From a virus: a stretch of 37,043 bases of DNA. The position numbers were made by a program, and so were the translations under genes. Under the pieces are notes generated by a model. That model had not been told where the DNA came from and did not search any database. It saw only the letters and a list, made by a program, of their open reading frames with translations. Below, in pieces: positions 1-8,587 of this stretch; positions within the stretch are counted from its first letter, which is position 1, and each line of letters opens with the position of its first letter. The stretch spans positions 1-37,043 of the IMG/VR virus record IMGVR_UViG_3300006919_000158; one strand, given 5' to 3'.

Positions 1-1
1 T

Positions 2-595
2 GGAGCAAGTATAAAATTATTATTTAATGGCACAGAATTTATGGGGCAATTTGTTGCTAATGGTGCTGCAAGATTATATTACGACAACTCTAAAAAGCTT
101 GAAACAACATCTACAGGTGTTGATGTTACTGGTAATATAAACGTATCTGGTAGCGTACAAAGACAAATATCTACTACGCATCATACGTTTACTTTTGGAG
201 CAGCTGGCTCTGCAGCTCAAGATTATTGGATACCGTTTATTGGCAATAGTGAGTTAGCCGCACCTAACGTTACACATAGAACTATAGCGCCTTACGGTGG
301 TATATTGAAAAAAGCTATTGTACACTCTACTGTAGCTTACGGTAGTTCTGCGCAGGTTAGATTTCACAGAATAGATAATGGTACTTCTAGCGTATTCACA
401 AATGACAATAGTACAGACGATGTAACGACTAACGTTACAGCAGACATGTCTACAGCGTACAGCTCTGTAGCGTTTGACTTTACAACTAACAACACGTTTT
501 CAGCTGGAGATCAAATAGGTGTAAGTTTTGTAAGAAACAACACAGGATTAGGCGATGTTGCTATAACACTAGTATGGGAATATGAGTTATTTTAA
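2..595 (+). CDS. Tail fibre / receptor-binding protein, C-terminal part (5' truncated by window edge)
   Basis: The reading frame is open from base 2, so the gene starts outside the window; the first internal ATG (41) is probably not the true start. The visible N-terminal part (RLYYDNSKKLETTSTGVDVTG, then NINVSGS) is the repeat style of marine-phage fibre shafts. It is followed by about 140 residues rich in Ser, Thr, Asn and aromatic residues with alternating beta pattern, ending in WEYELF, as in a trimeric beta-sandwich tip. The family role is inferred: host surface binding at the virion exterior. The stop overlaps the next gene by 14 bases. It could instead be a head fibre, since crAss-like phages carry both. 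The shaft-type repeat is seen directly; the receptor-binding role is inference. Confidence 0.6.
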   Translation, partial: GASIKLLFNGTEFMGQFVANGAARLYYDNSKKLETTSTGVDVTGNINVSGSVQRQISTTHHTFTFGAAGSAAQDYWIPFIGNSELAAPNVTHRTIAPYGGILKKAIVHSTVAYGSSAQVRFHRIDNGTSSVFTNDNSTDDVTTNVTADMSTAYSSVAFDFTTNNTFSAGDQIGVSFVRNNTGLGDVAITLVWEYELF

Positions 596-821
596 AAATA
601 TAGGAAAAGATAAATATAAACACGCTGCGGCAGGTATTATATTTGCATTAATATTTACTGAAATGGGTATGTCACAAACTAATGTCTTTTTATCAGTACT
701 AGCTGTAGGCATAGCCAAAGAAGTGTATGATTATTTAGATTACGGATTATTTGATAAATGGGATGTGTTAGCTACAATATTTCCATTAATAGTATATTAC
801 ATATTAACTAGTTTGATATAA
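582..821 (+). CDS. Small membrane protein with K-E-x-x-D / D-x-x-A-T motifs, possible holin
   Basis: This 79-residue protein has three hydrophobic segments (about residues 15-30, 34-45 and 61-78) separated by charged conserved-looking motifs: DKYKH (10-14), KEVYD (46-50) and DKWDVLAT (58-65). That pattern (DKxxH in the first helix, KExxD after the second, DxxAT before the third) is familiar from small phage membrane proteins and resembles the YfiM/DUF2279-like group, but I cannot confirm a match. The size and topology suit a holin-like role in the inner membrane. The only lytic enzyme in the window is virion-associated, so a link to lysis is not shown. The start overlaps the fibre gene by 14 bases and the stop shares one base with the TerL start (TAATG), so translation is probably coupled. 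Confidence 0.6.
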   Translation: MSYFKNIGKDKYKHAAAGIIFALIFTEMGMSQTNVFLSVLAVGIAKEVYDYLDYGLFDKWDVLATIFPLIVYYILTSLI

Positions 822-2668
822 TGGCAAAAGCTGATCCACAAAAATATAGACCAATAGCCAATAACGGTCATCCAGATCTAAACCCTGAATCTGTAGAATA
901 TCAAGAGTATTGGGATAGAGAAATGGATAGGTGTATAAATGGATACAAGCCTAAAGGAATGAAAAAGATTTCTGGTAAATATTATTTTTATTTAAATTAT
1001 TATAAAATACTTGGTAATGATGGTGAAAAAAATTCTAGAAAAACTTTAATAAGTCCGTGGTATAGAGAAATGGATCATGAGTATTTTGATTTATATCAAA
1101 CCTGTAAAGATGAGGGTAAAGGCATGATTGTAATTAAAGCTAGGGATAAAGGTTTTAGTTATATGAACTCTGGTCTTATTGCTCACGAATATACATTTTT
1201 TCCTTACAATGATGTTGGTATAGCAGCAGGACTACAAGCTACAGCAGATGCATTCTTTGATAAAACAAAAAAAGGTCTAAACGGAATCCATAGTAATTTT
1301 AAACACTCTGTATTAAAAGATACAGATGGTATATTACGCTCTGGATACAAGCAAAAAAATAAAGATGGTAAATGGGAAGTAGGTGGATTTCAAAGTACAG
1401 TTATATGTCGTACAATGGATAATCCAGAGGTATTTAAGGGTGAACGTGTGTCTTTAATGGTATTTGAAGAGGCAGGAGAGTTCAAGCACCTTAAAAATGC
1501 ATACATGTCTTCTAAGGCTTGCTTCATGGATGGTAATGTTCAATTTGGCGTACCAGTCATAGGGGGTACTGGTGGTGACATTAGCAAAGCCTCTAAAGAT
1601 TTTATGGATATGTACTATGAGTCAGAAGCCTACAACCTAATACCTATGTTTATACCTGCTTCTAGAGCTTACTATGGATATTTTAATACAGTTACAGGAG
1701 AAGAAGATGAAAAGGGCGCTAGAAAAGTTTTGCTTGAAGAAAGAGAAACTATTTCTAATTCAGGTGATAGAGAGGCTTTTAATCTTCATATACAAAACTA
1801 TCCACTAGAAATACAAGAGGCGTTTTTAAATACTAAAACAGCTAGGTTTGATAATTCTAGATTAAATGCACAAAGATCTAGAATACTTTCTAGTAAAGAC
1901 TACAGAAGTCAAATACAGACTGGATATTTAGATTGGGATTTTGCAGGAGGCGACGACTTTGTTGTAAAATGGAGACCACATCCTGATGGGCCTTATAAAA
2001 TACTACACCATCCAAATCCAGATTTTGCTGACTTAGATATAGGTGGTATTGACTCTTATGACCAAGATCAAGCTGGATCTACAACGTCATTAGGTTCTGC
2101 AATTATATATCGTAGATTTTTAAATACAGAAACTCCTGGAGATATGGTTATTGCTGACTATACTGAAAGACCAGAAAAAAAAGAAGATTTTTGGGATGGT
2201 TGTTTGAAATTAGCCGTATATTATAACGCTAAAATGTTAGTTGAATATACTAAGATAGGTATACTAGATTATTTTAAGCGTATGAATGCATTGCAATACT
2301 TAAAAGAAAAACCTGAGTCAGCACATGCTCCAAACACAAAAACAAGAAACAGATATGGTGTACATATGAATAAGCAAGTCAAAGCGCTTATGGAAGACCT
2401 TATAGATGATTACATTAGAGAAAGTGTAGAAGATATATGGTTTTTAGATTTGATAGAAGAGCTAACTTCATATGGAACAAAAAATACAGACCGAGCTATG
2501 GCTTTTGGTATATGTTTAATACACAACATAGATAATTTTAGAAGACAGGCAAGGGAAAAAGATAAAGAAGTAAAAGACATTGGCTTTAGTAGGTATGTCC
2601 GTGGTCGTAACGGAGTTCCTGTAAAAGCTAATAATAATAATATTATAAAAGAAAATTACACGTTTTAA
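821..2668 (+). CDS. terL: Terminase large subunit (packaging ATPase/nuclease)
   Basis: At 615 residues this is the usual size for a large terminase. The N-terminal ATPase half shows a deviant Walker A-like loop at about residues 106-117 (KARDKGFSYMNS) and a clear Walker B with catalytic acidic pair at 210-220 (VSLMVFEEAGE). The C-terminal RNase H-like nuclease half shows its first acidic site at GGIDSYDQD (408-416, D411), a second at MLVEY (E475) and a third at NTDRAMA (D557). It drives ATP-dependent DNA packaging through the portal and cuts the concatemer. It starts one base inside the preceding stop and is followed two bases after its own stop by the portal gene, the standard packaging pair. 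No small terminase is recognisable in the window. Confidence 0.92.
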   Translation: MAKADPQKYRPIANNGHPDLNPESVEYQEYWDREMDRCINGYKPKGMKKISGKYYFYLNYYKILGNDGEKNSRKTLISPWYREMDHEYFDLYQTCKDEGKGMIVIKARDKGFSYMNSGLIAHEYTFFPYNDVGIAAGLQATADAFFDKTKKGLNGIHSNFKHSVLKDTDGILRSGYKQKNKDGKWEVGGFQSTVICRTMDNPEVFKGERVSLMVFEEAGEFKHLKNAYMSSKACFMDGNVQFGVPVIGGTGGDISKASKDFMDMYYESEAYNLIPMFIPASRAYYGYFNTVTGEEDEKGARKVLLEERETISNSGDREAFNLHIQNYPLEIQEAFLNTKTARFDNSRLNAQRSRILSSKDYRSQIQTGYLDWDFAGGDDFVVKWRPHPDGPYKILHHPNPDFADLDIGGIDSYDQDQAGSTTSLGSAIIYRRFLNTETPGDMVIADYTERPEKKEDFWDGCLKLAVYYNAKMLVEYTKIGILDYFKRMNALQYLKEKPESAHAPNTKTRNRYGVHMNKQVKALMEDLIDDYIRESVEDIWFLDLIEELTSYGTKNTDRAMAFGICLIHNIDNFRRQAREKDKEVKDIGFSRYVRGRNGVPVKANNNNIIKENYTF

Positions 2669-2670
2669 TT

Positions 2671-4917
2671 ATGCAAAGTAACTCATACAAATTTCCATCA
2701 CAGCTGCTTCCAGACTCACAAAAAGATGAGGCTTGGTGCGAACAAATGATAGATGCTATAGCAGGACACATTTATGAAGACAACAGTTTGTTTGAAAATA
2801 GTGTTTATGAAGACATACAGAATTACTCTATATACAATGGAGATTTTGAACATTCTGATTATGAATATCTAACAGAGCAATATGGATTTGCTCAGCCAGC
2901 TAGACTTGTTAATTATCCAATTATTCAGCCTAAAATAGATCTTTTGTTAGGCGAAGAATTACGTAGACCTATGGATATGAAGGTGGTAACTACAAATAAA
3001 GATGCTACAATTCGTAAAGAGGATATGAAAATAAAACTTCAGTTAAAAAAGTTTACTGAAGAGATGAAGCAGGAGATGATTAATAAAATGGGTATTGAAG
3101 TTAAGACTATGTTAGACGAGTTACCAATACCTGACGATATTAACAAATACATGGAGTATACCTACAAGGAAGCAGTAGAAGAGGTTGCTCAAGATGGTCT
3201 AGAGTATTTAAATAACAAGTATGGTTACAGGGAAATATTTAAAGCTGGATTTAGAGATTTACTTGTAACAGGAAATGAGTTTTACAAAATACATGTCAAA
3301 AATGGAGATCCATTTATTAGAAGAGTAGATCCTAGAAGTATTGCATACGACACAAATACAGATAGTGACTTTTTAGATGATTGTCAATGGATTGGAGAAG
3401 AAAGATTTTTAACTGCAAACGAAGTGTTAGATGAATTTAGAGATCAGTTATCTGAAGATGATGTTAAGTTCCTAAATGAAATGACGCAAATATCTTCTCA
3501 TAATGACTATGCATCTTACAATACCTCTATAGATTGGATACAATGGCAACAAGGTGATGCTGCAAGATTAAGGGTAATACATTGTGAGTGGAAATCAATA
3601 AAAGCATTACGCTTTAAAATATCTCCTAATAAGTATGATCCAGAAAGACCTTTCTACAAACTTGTTCCAGACAACTATAAAGAAAAGAAAAAAGATGTAA
3701 TCAGAACTAAGTATGTAGATGATATATGGACGGGTACTAAAATTGGAGGTCAAATACTTGTAGATTGTCGTAGAAGACCAAATCAAGTTAGGTCTGTTGA
3801 TGATCCTGGTAGCGCGCACTTGTCATACGTAGGCTTAATAAAAAATAATACTACAGGTAAAAAGTCTTCTATGGTTAGTATGCTAAAGAACATACAAATG
3901 CTATACAATATTGTTATGTATCATATAGAACTTGCTATGGCTAGGTCTGGTGGTAAAGCAGTAATATACGATGTATCTCAACTACCTACTAATCTTGGTA
4001 TGGACATGCAAACTGTATTATACCACCTTAAAACAGATGGTATTATTCCAATTAACTCTAAAGATGAGGGTGGACAAATAGCAAACTTTAATCAATTTAG
4101 TCAAGTAGACTTTACATTATCTAACTCTGTCCAACAGTTAATAAATTTAAAGTTAATGTTAGAAGATACTGCAGGTCAGATTTCTGGTGTTACAAAACAA
4201 AGAGAAGGTGCTGTTGGTCAATACGAATACGTTGGTAATGTACAGCGTAGCGTTGTGCAGTCGGCTACAATTACAGAAAGTTGGTTTCACGCGCACGGGC
4301 AGGTCAAAAAACAAGTATATCAAAGAGTATGCGAGTTAATGAAGATGGCCTGGAGTGAAGGTAAAAAAGCTTCTTTGATATTAGGCGATGGTGCTAGTAA
4401 AATATTAAGCGTTATGCCTGACATAGCACTTAATGATTATGCAATATTTGTGGGTGACTCTGGTAAAGATGACGCTATAAGACAATCTGTTACAGAGCTG
4501 TCACAAGCGGCTTTACAAGCTGGTCAGGTTAATTTACTTGATGTTATTAGAGTTCTTAAAGCAGACACAGCTACAGAAGCTGAACGTGTGTTAGAAATGG
4601 GTATGGAAGAAGTTAAAAAGCAACAAGTTGAGATGCAAGAGCAACAACAGCAAATGATGGCTGCTCAACAACAAGCTGAAGATGCTAAATTCCAAAGAGA
4701 AGCACAGCTCAAAAAATTAGACAACGACACTAAAATTAAAGTTGCTAATATACAGTCTGAAACAGATATTAAAGTTGCACAAATCAACGACATGAATAAG
4801 CGTGATATAGCTGACATGAAGGAGAAAGTAACTTTGTCTAAAGAGGGCGAAACAGGTGGTAATAATAAAACTGCATCTGAGTCTTTTGAAAAAGTCAAGG
4901 ATAAGGTTAGTGAATAA
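2671..4917 (+). CDS. Portal protein
   Basis: This 748-residue protein sits directly after TerL. The N-terminal portion carries the NYPIIQPKIDLLLGEELRRP region typical of large portal proteins of crAss-like and related podoviruses. The middle has a long helical stretch at about residues 385-430 (SSMVSMLKNIQMLYNIVMYH, then IELAMARSGGKAV), where the portal crown/stem helices would lie. Residues 643-725 form a Gln-rich coiled coil (VEMQEQQQQMMAAQQQAEDA, then repeating charged heptads), as in portal barrels that extend into the capsid. Twelve copies would form the channel at one vertex, contacting TerL during packaging and ring proteins afterwards. Identification rests on position, length and remembered family pattern. 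Confidence 0.85.
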   Translation: MQSNSYKFPSQLLPDSQKDEAWCEQMIDAIAGHIYEDNSLFENSVYEDIQNYSIYNGDFEHSDYEYLTEQYGFAQPARLVNYPIIQPKIDLLLGEELRRPMDMKVVTTNKDATIRKEDMKIKLQLKKFTEEMKQEMINKMGIEVKTMLDELPIPDDINKYMEYTYKEAVEEVAQDGLEYLNNKYGYREIFKAGFRDLLVTGNEFYKIHVKNGDPFIRRVDPRSIAYDTNTDSDFLDDCQWIGEERFLTANEVLDEFRDQLSEDDVKFLNEMTQISSHNDYASYNTSIDWIQWQQGDAARLRVIHCEWKSIKALRFKISPNKYDPERPFYKLVPDNYKEKKKDVIRTKYVDDIWTGTKIGGQILVDCRRRPNQVRSVDDPGSAHLSYVGLIKNNTTGKKSSMVSMLKNIQMLYNIVMYHIELAMARSGGKAVIYDVSQLPTNLGMDMQTVLYHLKTDGIIPINSKDEGGQIANFNQFSQVDFTLSNSVQQLINLKLMLEDTAGQISGVTKQREGAVGQYEYVGNVQRSVVQSATITESWFHAHGQVKKQVYQRVCELMKMAWSEGKKASLILGDGASKILSVMPDIALNDYAIFVGDSGKDDAIRQSVTELSQAALQAGQVNLLDVIRVLKADTATEAERVLEMGMEEVKKQQVEMQEQQQQMMAAQQQAEDAKFQREAQLKKLDNDTKIKVANIQSETDIKVAQINDMNKRDIADMKEKVTLSKEGETGGNNKTASESFEKVKDKVSE

Positions 4918-4922
4918 TTTAT

Positions 4923-4930
4923 TATATTTG
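4923..4930 (+). promoter_or_regulatory. Bacteroidota-type -7 promoter element (TATATTTG)
   Basis: TATATTTG fits the Bacteroidota sigma-factor -7 consensus TAnnTTTG exactly and lies in the 41-base gap before the scaffold gene, 29 bases upstream of its ATG. No good TTG -33 box is visible at the usual 17-23 base spacing, so strength is uncertain. It could raise transcription of scaffold and capsid genes above that of TerL and portal. Confidence 0.5.
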
Positions 4931-4958
4931 CAAATAGTTAATAAATAAAATTTAACAT

Positions 4959-6023
4959 ATGTCAGAGAAAGAATCAAGTATTGTTGATGCTGCAGAAGGG
5001 CAGTCAACAGAAAATGAAGCGCAAGAAAGTACAGGGTTTGATATAAACGCATTCCTGAGTGAAGAAGAAGGTAAAGTAGATACTAACACAGATGATCAGC
5101 CATACACAGAGGTTGATAACTCTAAATCGGATGATGATGAAGACATTGATGGTTTTGCTTGGAGCGATATTGAATCGCCAACAAACGAAGAAGAAGAGTC
5201 TGAAGAAGAGCAAGAGGAAGAGGAAGATTGGGATGAAGTTGTCTTTAGAAAAAAAGAGAGTACTGAAGCCGAGTCTGATAAAGAAGATGAAGTTAGCGAA
5301 GAACCTGGAGAAATAGATTGGAAAGCAGTAAGCGAATCTTTAGGTTTAAAAATTGATAGCAACTATAAAGAGCAGTTAGAAGCTATTGTTAGAAAGATGG
5401 ATGCACAAGGTGTAGATCCAATTAAATCTGCTAAAGAAAATGAAATCATTGATAAAATGGAATCATTTTTAAAAATGTCTGATAGAGATTTATTGTCAGA
5501 AGAAATGAAGAATGACGGAATGGAAGATGACGATATTGTTTCTGTTTTAGATTCTATGGAAGATGCTGGTACAATAAAAAGAGATGCATTTAGAATTAGA
5601 AAACAAATTAACCAATATCTAGAACAGGCTCGAGCAGAAAATGCAGAAAAAACACAAAAAGAGTCAAAAGCAAAAAAAGAAGCTATAGCTAATAATAAAA
5701 AGGAGCTACAACGCCAATTAAAAGATATGAATACTTTTATGGGTGGTAAAGTTGGAAAGAAGGATATGCAAGAAGCATACAAGTATATCGTATCTGGTGA
5801 TATGCAAAAGGATATTTGGAACAGTCACGGCAATGCTGCGGAGGTTGCAATGTTTATGCTATACAAAGATAAGTTTGCTCAAATCTTGCGTAACCAAGGT
5901 AGAGAAGAAGGTAAAGCTGGTATCTTAGATATTATCTCGTCTCCTTCTCGTGGCGGTAAGAACAAATCTGATTATAAACCAAAATCTAAAGGATTTGATC
6001 CCGCAGCATTTATGAAGGAATAA
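4959..6023 (+). CDS. Acidic coiled-coil protein, probable scaffolding protein
   Basis: This 354-residue protein lies between portal and major capsid protein, the normal place for a scaffold. Residues 1-110 are extremely acidic, with runs of Glu and Asp (for example EEEESEEEQEEEEDWDEVV). Residues 215-260 form a charged coiled coil (EQARAENAEKTQKESKAKK onward). The C-terminus is basic then ends in FDPAAFMKE, a plausible capsid-binding tail. This charge layout (acidic head, helical centre, basic tail) is common in scaffolds that are lost before DNA entry. No serine-protease motif is visible, so it does not look like a fused protease-scaffold. A promoter-like TATATTTG lies 29 bases upstream of the ATG. 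The role is inferred from position and composition, not from a recognised domain. Confidence 0.6.
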   Translation: MSEKESSIVDAAEGQSTENEAQESTGFDINAFLSEEEGKVDTNTDDQPYTEVDNSKSDDDEDIDGFAWSDIESPTNEEEESEEEQEEEEDWDEVVFRKKESTEAESDKEDEVSEEPGEIDWKAVSESLGLKIDSNYKEQLEAIVRKMDAQGVDPIKSAKENEIIDKMESFLKMSDRDLLSEEMKNDGMEDDDIVSVLDSMEDAGTIKRDAFRIRKQINQYLEQARAENAEKTQKESKAKKEAIANNKKELQRQLKDMNTFMGGKVGKKDMQEAYKYIVSGDMQKDIWNSHGNAAEVAMFMLYKDKFAQILRNQGREEGKAGILDIISSPSRGGKNKSDYKPKSKGFDPAAFMKE

Positions 6024-6106
6024 TTAAACAAAGGCAAAGCTCATTGTAAAGATTATGACTAAGTAAATTTTAATTTAGTTTTTAATTTTTAAATAATAAT
6101 AACGAA

Positions 6107-7546
6107 ATGGCAAAATTAACCTTTTCAAATGGTCAGTACGGCAACGGAACTACTCCAGAAAACGCATTAAACAACGCGTTACTACAGTATCCTGAAATTG
6201 CACGTACTTTAATTTCTCAATATCCGAGATACACACTAACTTTGCTTTTAGAAAAAGCAGGTTTATATGCTTCTGAGAGAGTCTTAGGAGATAACTCATT
6301 CGAGTGGAAAGTAATGGGTAGATTGAATAAAAAGCAATTTGTTAAAACTGGTAACGGAACACATGCTGCTGGTGATTCAGTCACAGTTACTTTTAGTGAC
6401 ACTTCAGGTGGCGCTGCTGTAAACTACTACAACAAATACGATCTTATTCGTTTTGAAGATGGTGGTACAGGTCTTGTAACAGCTATATCATCTACAAACT
6501 ATACTGTAGAAATGATTGACGCTTCTACATTTGCTGCAAACTCTGTAGCTGGTAGAATTGGTTCTGCTTTCCCTTACGGATCTAGCGGATCAGATGTTGG
6601 TGAGAATTGGGCTTACCCAGATACTCACAAGAACTGGTTAACAATCATGCGTAAAAAATGTACAGTAACAGGAAAAGATGCTACTGACGTTACGTGGATT
6701 GAAAACAACGGTTCTCGTTTATGGTACTTTACTCGTGAGCAACAGCTTATGGATCAGTTTATGTACGAGCAAGAATTACAAAGATGGTATGGAAAAAAAT
6801 CTGTAGCATCTATTGCTAACTCTTACGCTTCTACTAACACAGACATTTTCAGTGAAGATGTATCTGACCAAGTTTTAGCTGATGGTACTGATGGTCGTGT
6901 AATTATAGGAGATGGTCTTCTTGCACAAATTGACTCATCAAACCAAGGTACTTATACTGCAGGTTCTCTTACTGAGGACATCATTACAGAATTTATCGCT
7001 AAGCTTTCTTTGAATGCTCAAGGTGCTGAAGGTAATGAGTGGTTAGTATACACAGGTACTGAAGGACGTTTAGCTTTCCATAAAGCTATGAAAGATTTAT
7101 TAGTTGCTCCTTCTGGATCAATGACTGGTGGATCTATGTCTGGTGTAAGTGGTGACGTATCTTTAGGTGCTAACTTTACATCTTATCACGCATTAGGTAA
7201 CAAAATTACTGTTGCTTATTGTCCTGTATTTGATGACGCACACATGCACGGTGCTACATCAGGAACTAACGCATTTGGTGATAACCGTCTAAAAGAATCT
7301 GCTAAAATGGTATTCTTAGATATGGGTAAAACAAATGGTGTTTCTAACGTAGAACTTATCACTAAAGGTGCTGAGGGAACTAATAGAAGCTTTGTTAAGA
7401 AATACGTAACAGGTATGGTAAATCCTTACGATTCTAATTCTATGATGGCTGCTAACGCTGATGACAAATTTGAATGTCACGTTTTAGCTGAATCAGGAAT
7501 TGTTGTAAGAAATCCATTATCTTGCGGTATCTTATCAGTAGCGTAA
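6107..7546 (+). CDS. Major capsid protein
   Basis: At 479 residues and directly after the scaffold candidate, this matches the HK97-fold major capsid protein of crAss-like phages. The N-terminus is a helical arm (NALLQYPEIARTLISQY), followed by FEWKVMGR and an aromatic-rich core. A Gly/Ser-rich loop lies near residues 340-360 (SGSMTGGSMSG). The C-terminal portion contains CPVFDDAHMHG and ends in ESGIVVRNPLSCGIL, a C-terminus I associate with this capsid group. The start is preceded by the A-rich leader aataataacgaa with no Shine-Dalgarno, usual in Bacteroidota. The 83-base gap upstream is AT-rich and shows no clean TAnnTTTG box. A strong hairpin follows the gene. Confidence 0.85.
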   Translation: MAKLTFSNGQYGNGTTPENALNNALLQYPEIARTLISQYPRYTLTLLLEKAGLYASERVLGDNSFEWKVMGRLNKKQFVKTGNGTHAAGDSVTVTFSDTSGGAAVNYYNKYDLIRFEDGGTGLVTAISSTNYTVEMIDASTFAANSVAGRIGSAFPYGSSGSDVGENWAYPDTHKNWLTIMRKKCTVTGKDATDVTWIENNGSRLWYFTREQQLMDQFMYEQELQRWYGKKSVASIANSYASTNTDIFSEDVSDQVLADGTDGRVIIGDGLLAQIDSSNQGTYTAGSLTEDIITEFIAKLSLNAQGAEGNEWLVYTGTEGRLAFHKAMKDLLVAPSGSMTGGSMSGVSGDVSLGANFTSYHALGNKITVAYCPVFDDAHMHGATSGTNAFGDNRLKESAKMVFLDMGKTNGVSNVELITKGAEGTNRSFVKKYVTGMVNPYDSNSMMAANADDKFECHVLAESGIVVRNPLSCGILSVA

Positions 7547-7566
7547 TTAATTTTTAATTTGACTGA

Positions 7567-7586
7567 GGGAGGGCTTCGGCTCTCCC
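7567..7586 (+). promoter_or_regulatory. GC-rich RNA hairpin with UUCG tetraloop after the capsid gene
   Basis: GGGAGGGC-TTCG-GCTCTCCC forms an eight-base-pair stem (one G-U pair) closed by a C(UUCG)G tetraloop, one of the most stable RNA loops. It lies 20 bases after the capsid stop. No U-run follows, so it is not a classical intrinsic terminator; it may attenuate transcription, block 3' exonuclease decay of capsid mRNA, or be a processing site. A related hairpin lies at 8588-8608. Confidence 0.7.
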
Positions 7587-7610
7587 AATATGTCGCCTAA
7601 AAAAAAGAAA

Positions 7611-8084
7611 ATGGCAAATTATTTAGATTTATCAAACAAATCCTCAGAAGCAGGGCAAGGAAGATTGCCTAAGTTTAGAGGTCAAATCGATCCAGTTGTT
7701 ACTATTACAGCTAGTAGAACATTGTATGACTATGAAAGTGGTACAGTTTTTTTATTAGATGGTAGCGGTGTAGAAGATGCGATTATGAACGTAACATTAC
7801 CTTCAGCGAAAGCTGGCTTAAATTTTAAATTTATCTTATCAGCTATCGGTGACGAAGCTGCTGAAGATATTACTATTACACAAGCTGCTGCAGATGAAGA
7901 TTTTGTAGGACATGTTGTTACAGGTGCTGGTACAAAAGATACAGCAACATCATCTGACACAAAAATTATATTTGATCAGTCAGGAGGAGCTTCTGCTGGT
8001 GATTATGTAACGCTATATTGTGATGGAACAAGTTGGTTTGTTCAAGGTGTATGCGGTTCAGGTAGTGATGTAATATTTGGATAA
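7611..8084 (+). CDS. Small beta-rich head protein, paralogue 1 (probable capsid decoration/auxiliary protein)
   Basis: A 157-residue product is obtained from the ATG at 7611 (MANYLDLSNK). An in-frame ATG at 7590 would add seven residues but sits three bases after the hairpin, while 7611 has the A-rich leader and GCA second codon seen at most starts here. The protein is rich in Val, Thr, Gly, Asp and Ala and predicted mostly beta. Its last third, GDYVTLYCDGTSWFVQG, aligns with GDSVRIFCDGSQFVAKC in the next gene, and the SGTVFLLDG and VTLPSA segments also have counterparts there. Placement just after the capsid gene suggests an outer or auxiliary capsid protein or head-fibre base; function is inferred only. 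Confidence 0.6.
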   Translation: MANYLDLSNKSSEAGQGRLPKFRGQIDPVVTITASRTLYDYESGTVFLLDGSGVEDAIMNVTLPSAKAGLNFKFILSAIGDEAAEDITITQAAADEDFVGHVVTGAGTKDTATSSDTKIIFDQSGGASAGDYVTLYCDGTSWFVQGVCGSGSDVIFG

Positions 8085-8108
8085 CATTGAACTTTAATAT
8101 TATAAAAT

Positions 8109-8573
8109 ATGTCTAATTATATAAATCCCGATAGAGGAGTAGTTATTGCAGGATTAGATCCTGTAGTAAAGTTTCATAGTTTTAAAATGCATTTCGAAGA
8201 AGTTACTGCTGACAGAGCGTTAGTAGAAAAAGATTCAGGAAAGCTATTAGGTCTAAACAAAAGTGATGGCCTAACCATAACTCTTCCATCTTTAGCACAA
8301 GCTAGTGATGGTTGGTATGTAGATATTTATGTTAAAGCTGCTAATGGATCAGGCAATTATGTTGTTTCTGAGCATGCAGATGACACAGATAAAATTGTAG
8401 CTTTTGGTCAAGAGATAGTTACAACAGGTGCTCAAATTTACAAAGCAGACACATCTACAATTACATTTCAAACAGGACCATCTTTAGGTGATTCTGTAAG
8501 AATATTTTGTGACGGATCTCAGTTTGTTGCAAAATGTTTGACACAAGATGATGCTGGTGTAGTCTTTGCGTAA
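8109..8573 (+). CDS. Small beta-rich head protein, paralogue 2
   Basis: This 154-residue protein is a diverged paralogue of its upstream neighbour. Aligned landmarks are VTADRALVEKDSGKLLGL against ITASRTLYDYESGTVFLL, ITLPSLA against VTLPSAK, and GDSVRIFCDG against GDYVTLYCDG, with both ending in a short hydrophobic VVFA/VIFG tail. The two genes are separated by 24 bases and lie between two matching hairpins, so they look like a single expression unit. Two paralogues may occupy different capsid positions or form a heteromeric decoration. No enzymatic motif is visible. The structural role is inferred from position and composition. Confidence 0.6.
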   Translation: MSNYINPDRGVVIAGLDPVVKFHSFKMHFEEVTADRALVEKDSGKLLGLNKSDGLTITLPSLAQASDGWYVDIYVKAANGSGNYVVSEHADDTDKIVAFGQEIVTTGAQIYKADTSTITFQTGPSLGDSVRIFCDGSQFVAKCLTQDDAGVVFA

Positions 8574-8587
8574 AATTATATAATGAG

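Noticed and set aside
5096-5362. 88-residue Ser-rich open frame on the minus strand, and the similar 139-residue frame at 5363-5782
   Set aside because: Both are antisense shadows of the acidic scaffold gene; the Ser/Phe-rich composition mirrors its Glu/Asp/Lys codons and no promoter or leader is seen.
7554-7561. TTAATTTG before the first hairpin as a -7 promoter box
   Set aside because: The second base does not fit TAnnTTTG and no TTG lies at correct spacing that would rescue it.
7567-7586. Classical rho-independent terminator after the capsid gene
   Set aside because: The stem and loop are strong but there is no U-tract on either strand, so it is reported as a regulatory hairpin instead.
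7590-7610. Upstream ATG for the first small head protein (MSPKKKK)
   Set aside because: It begins three bases after a stable hairpin, while the ATG at 7611 has an A-rich leader and the usual GCA second codon. Cannot be fully excluded.
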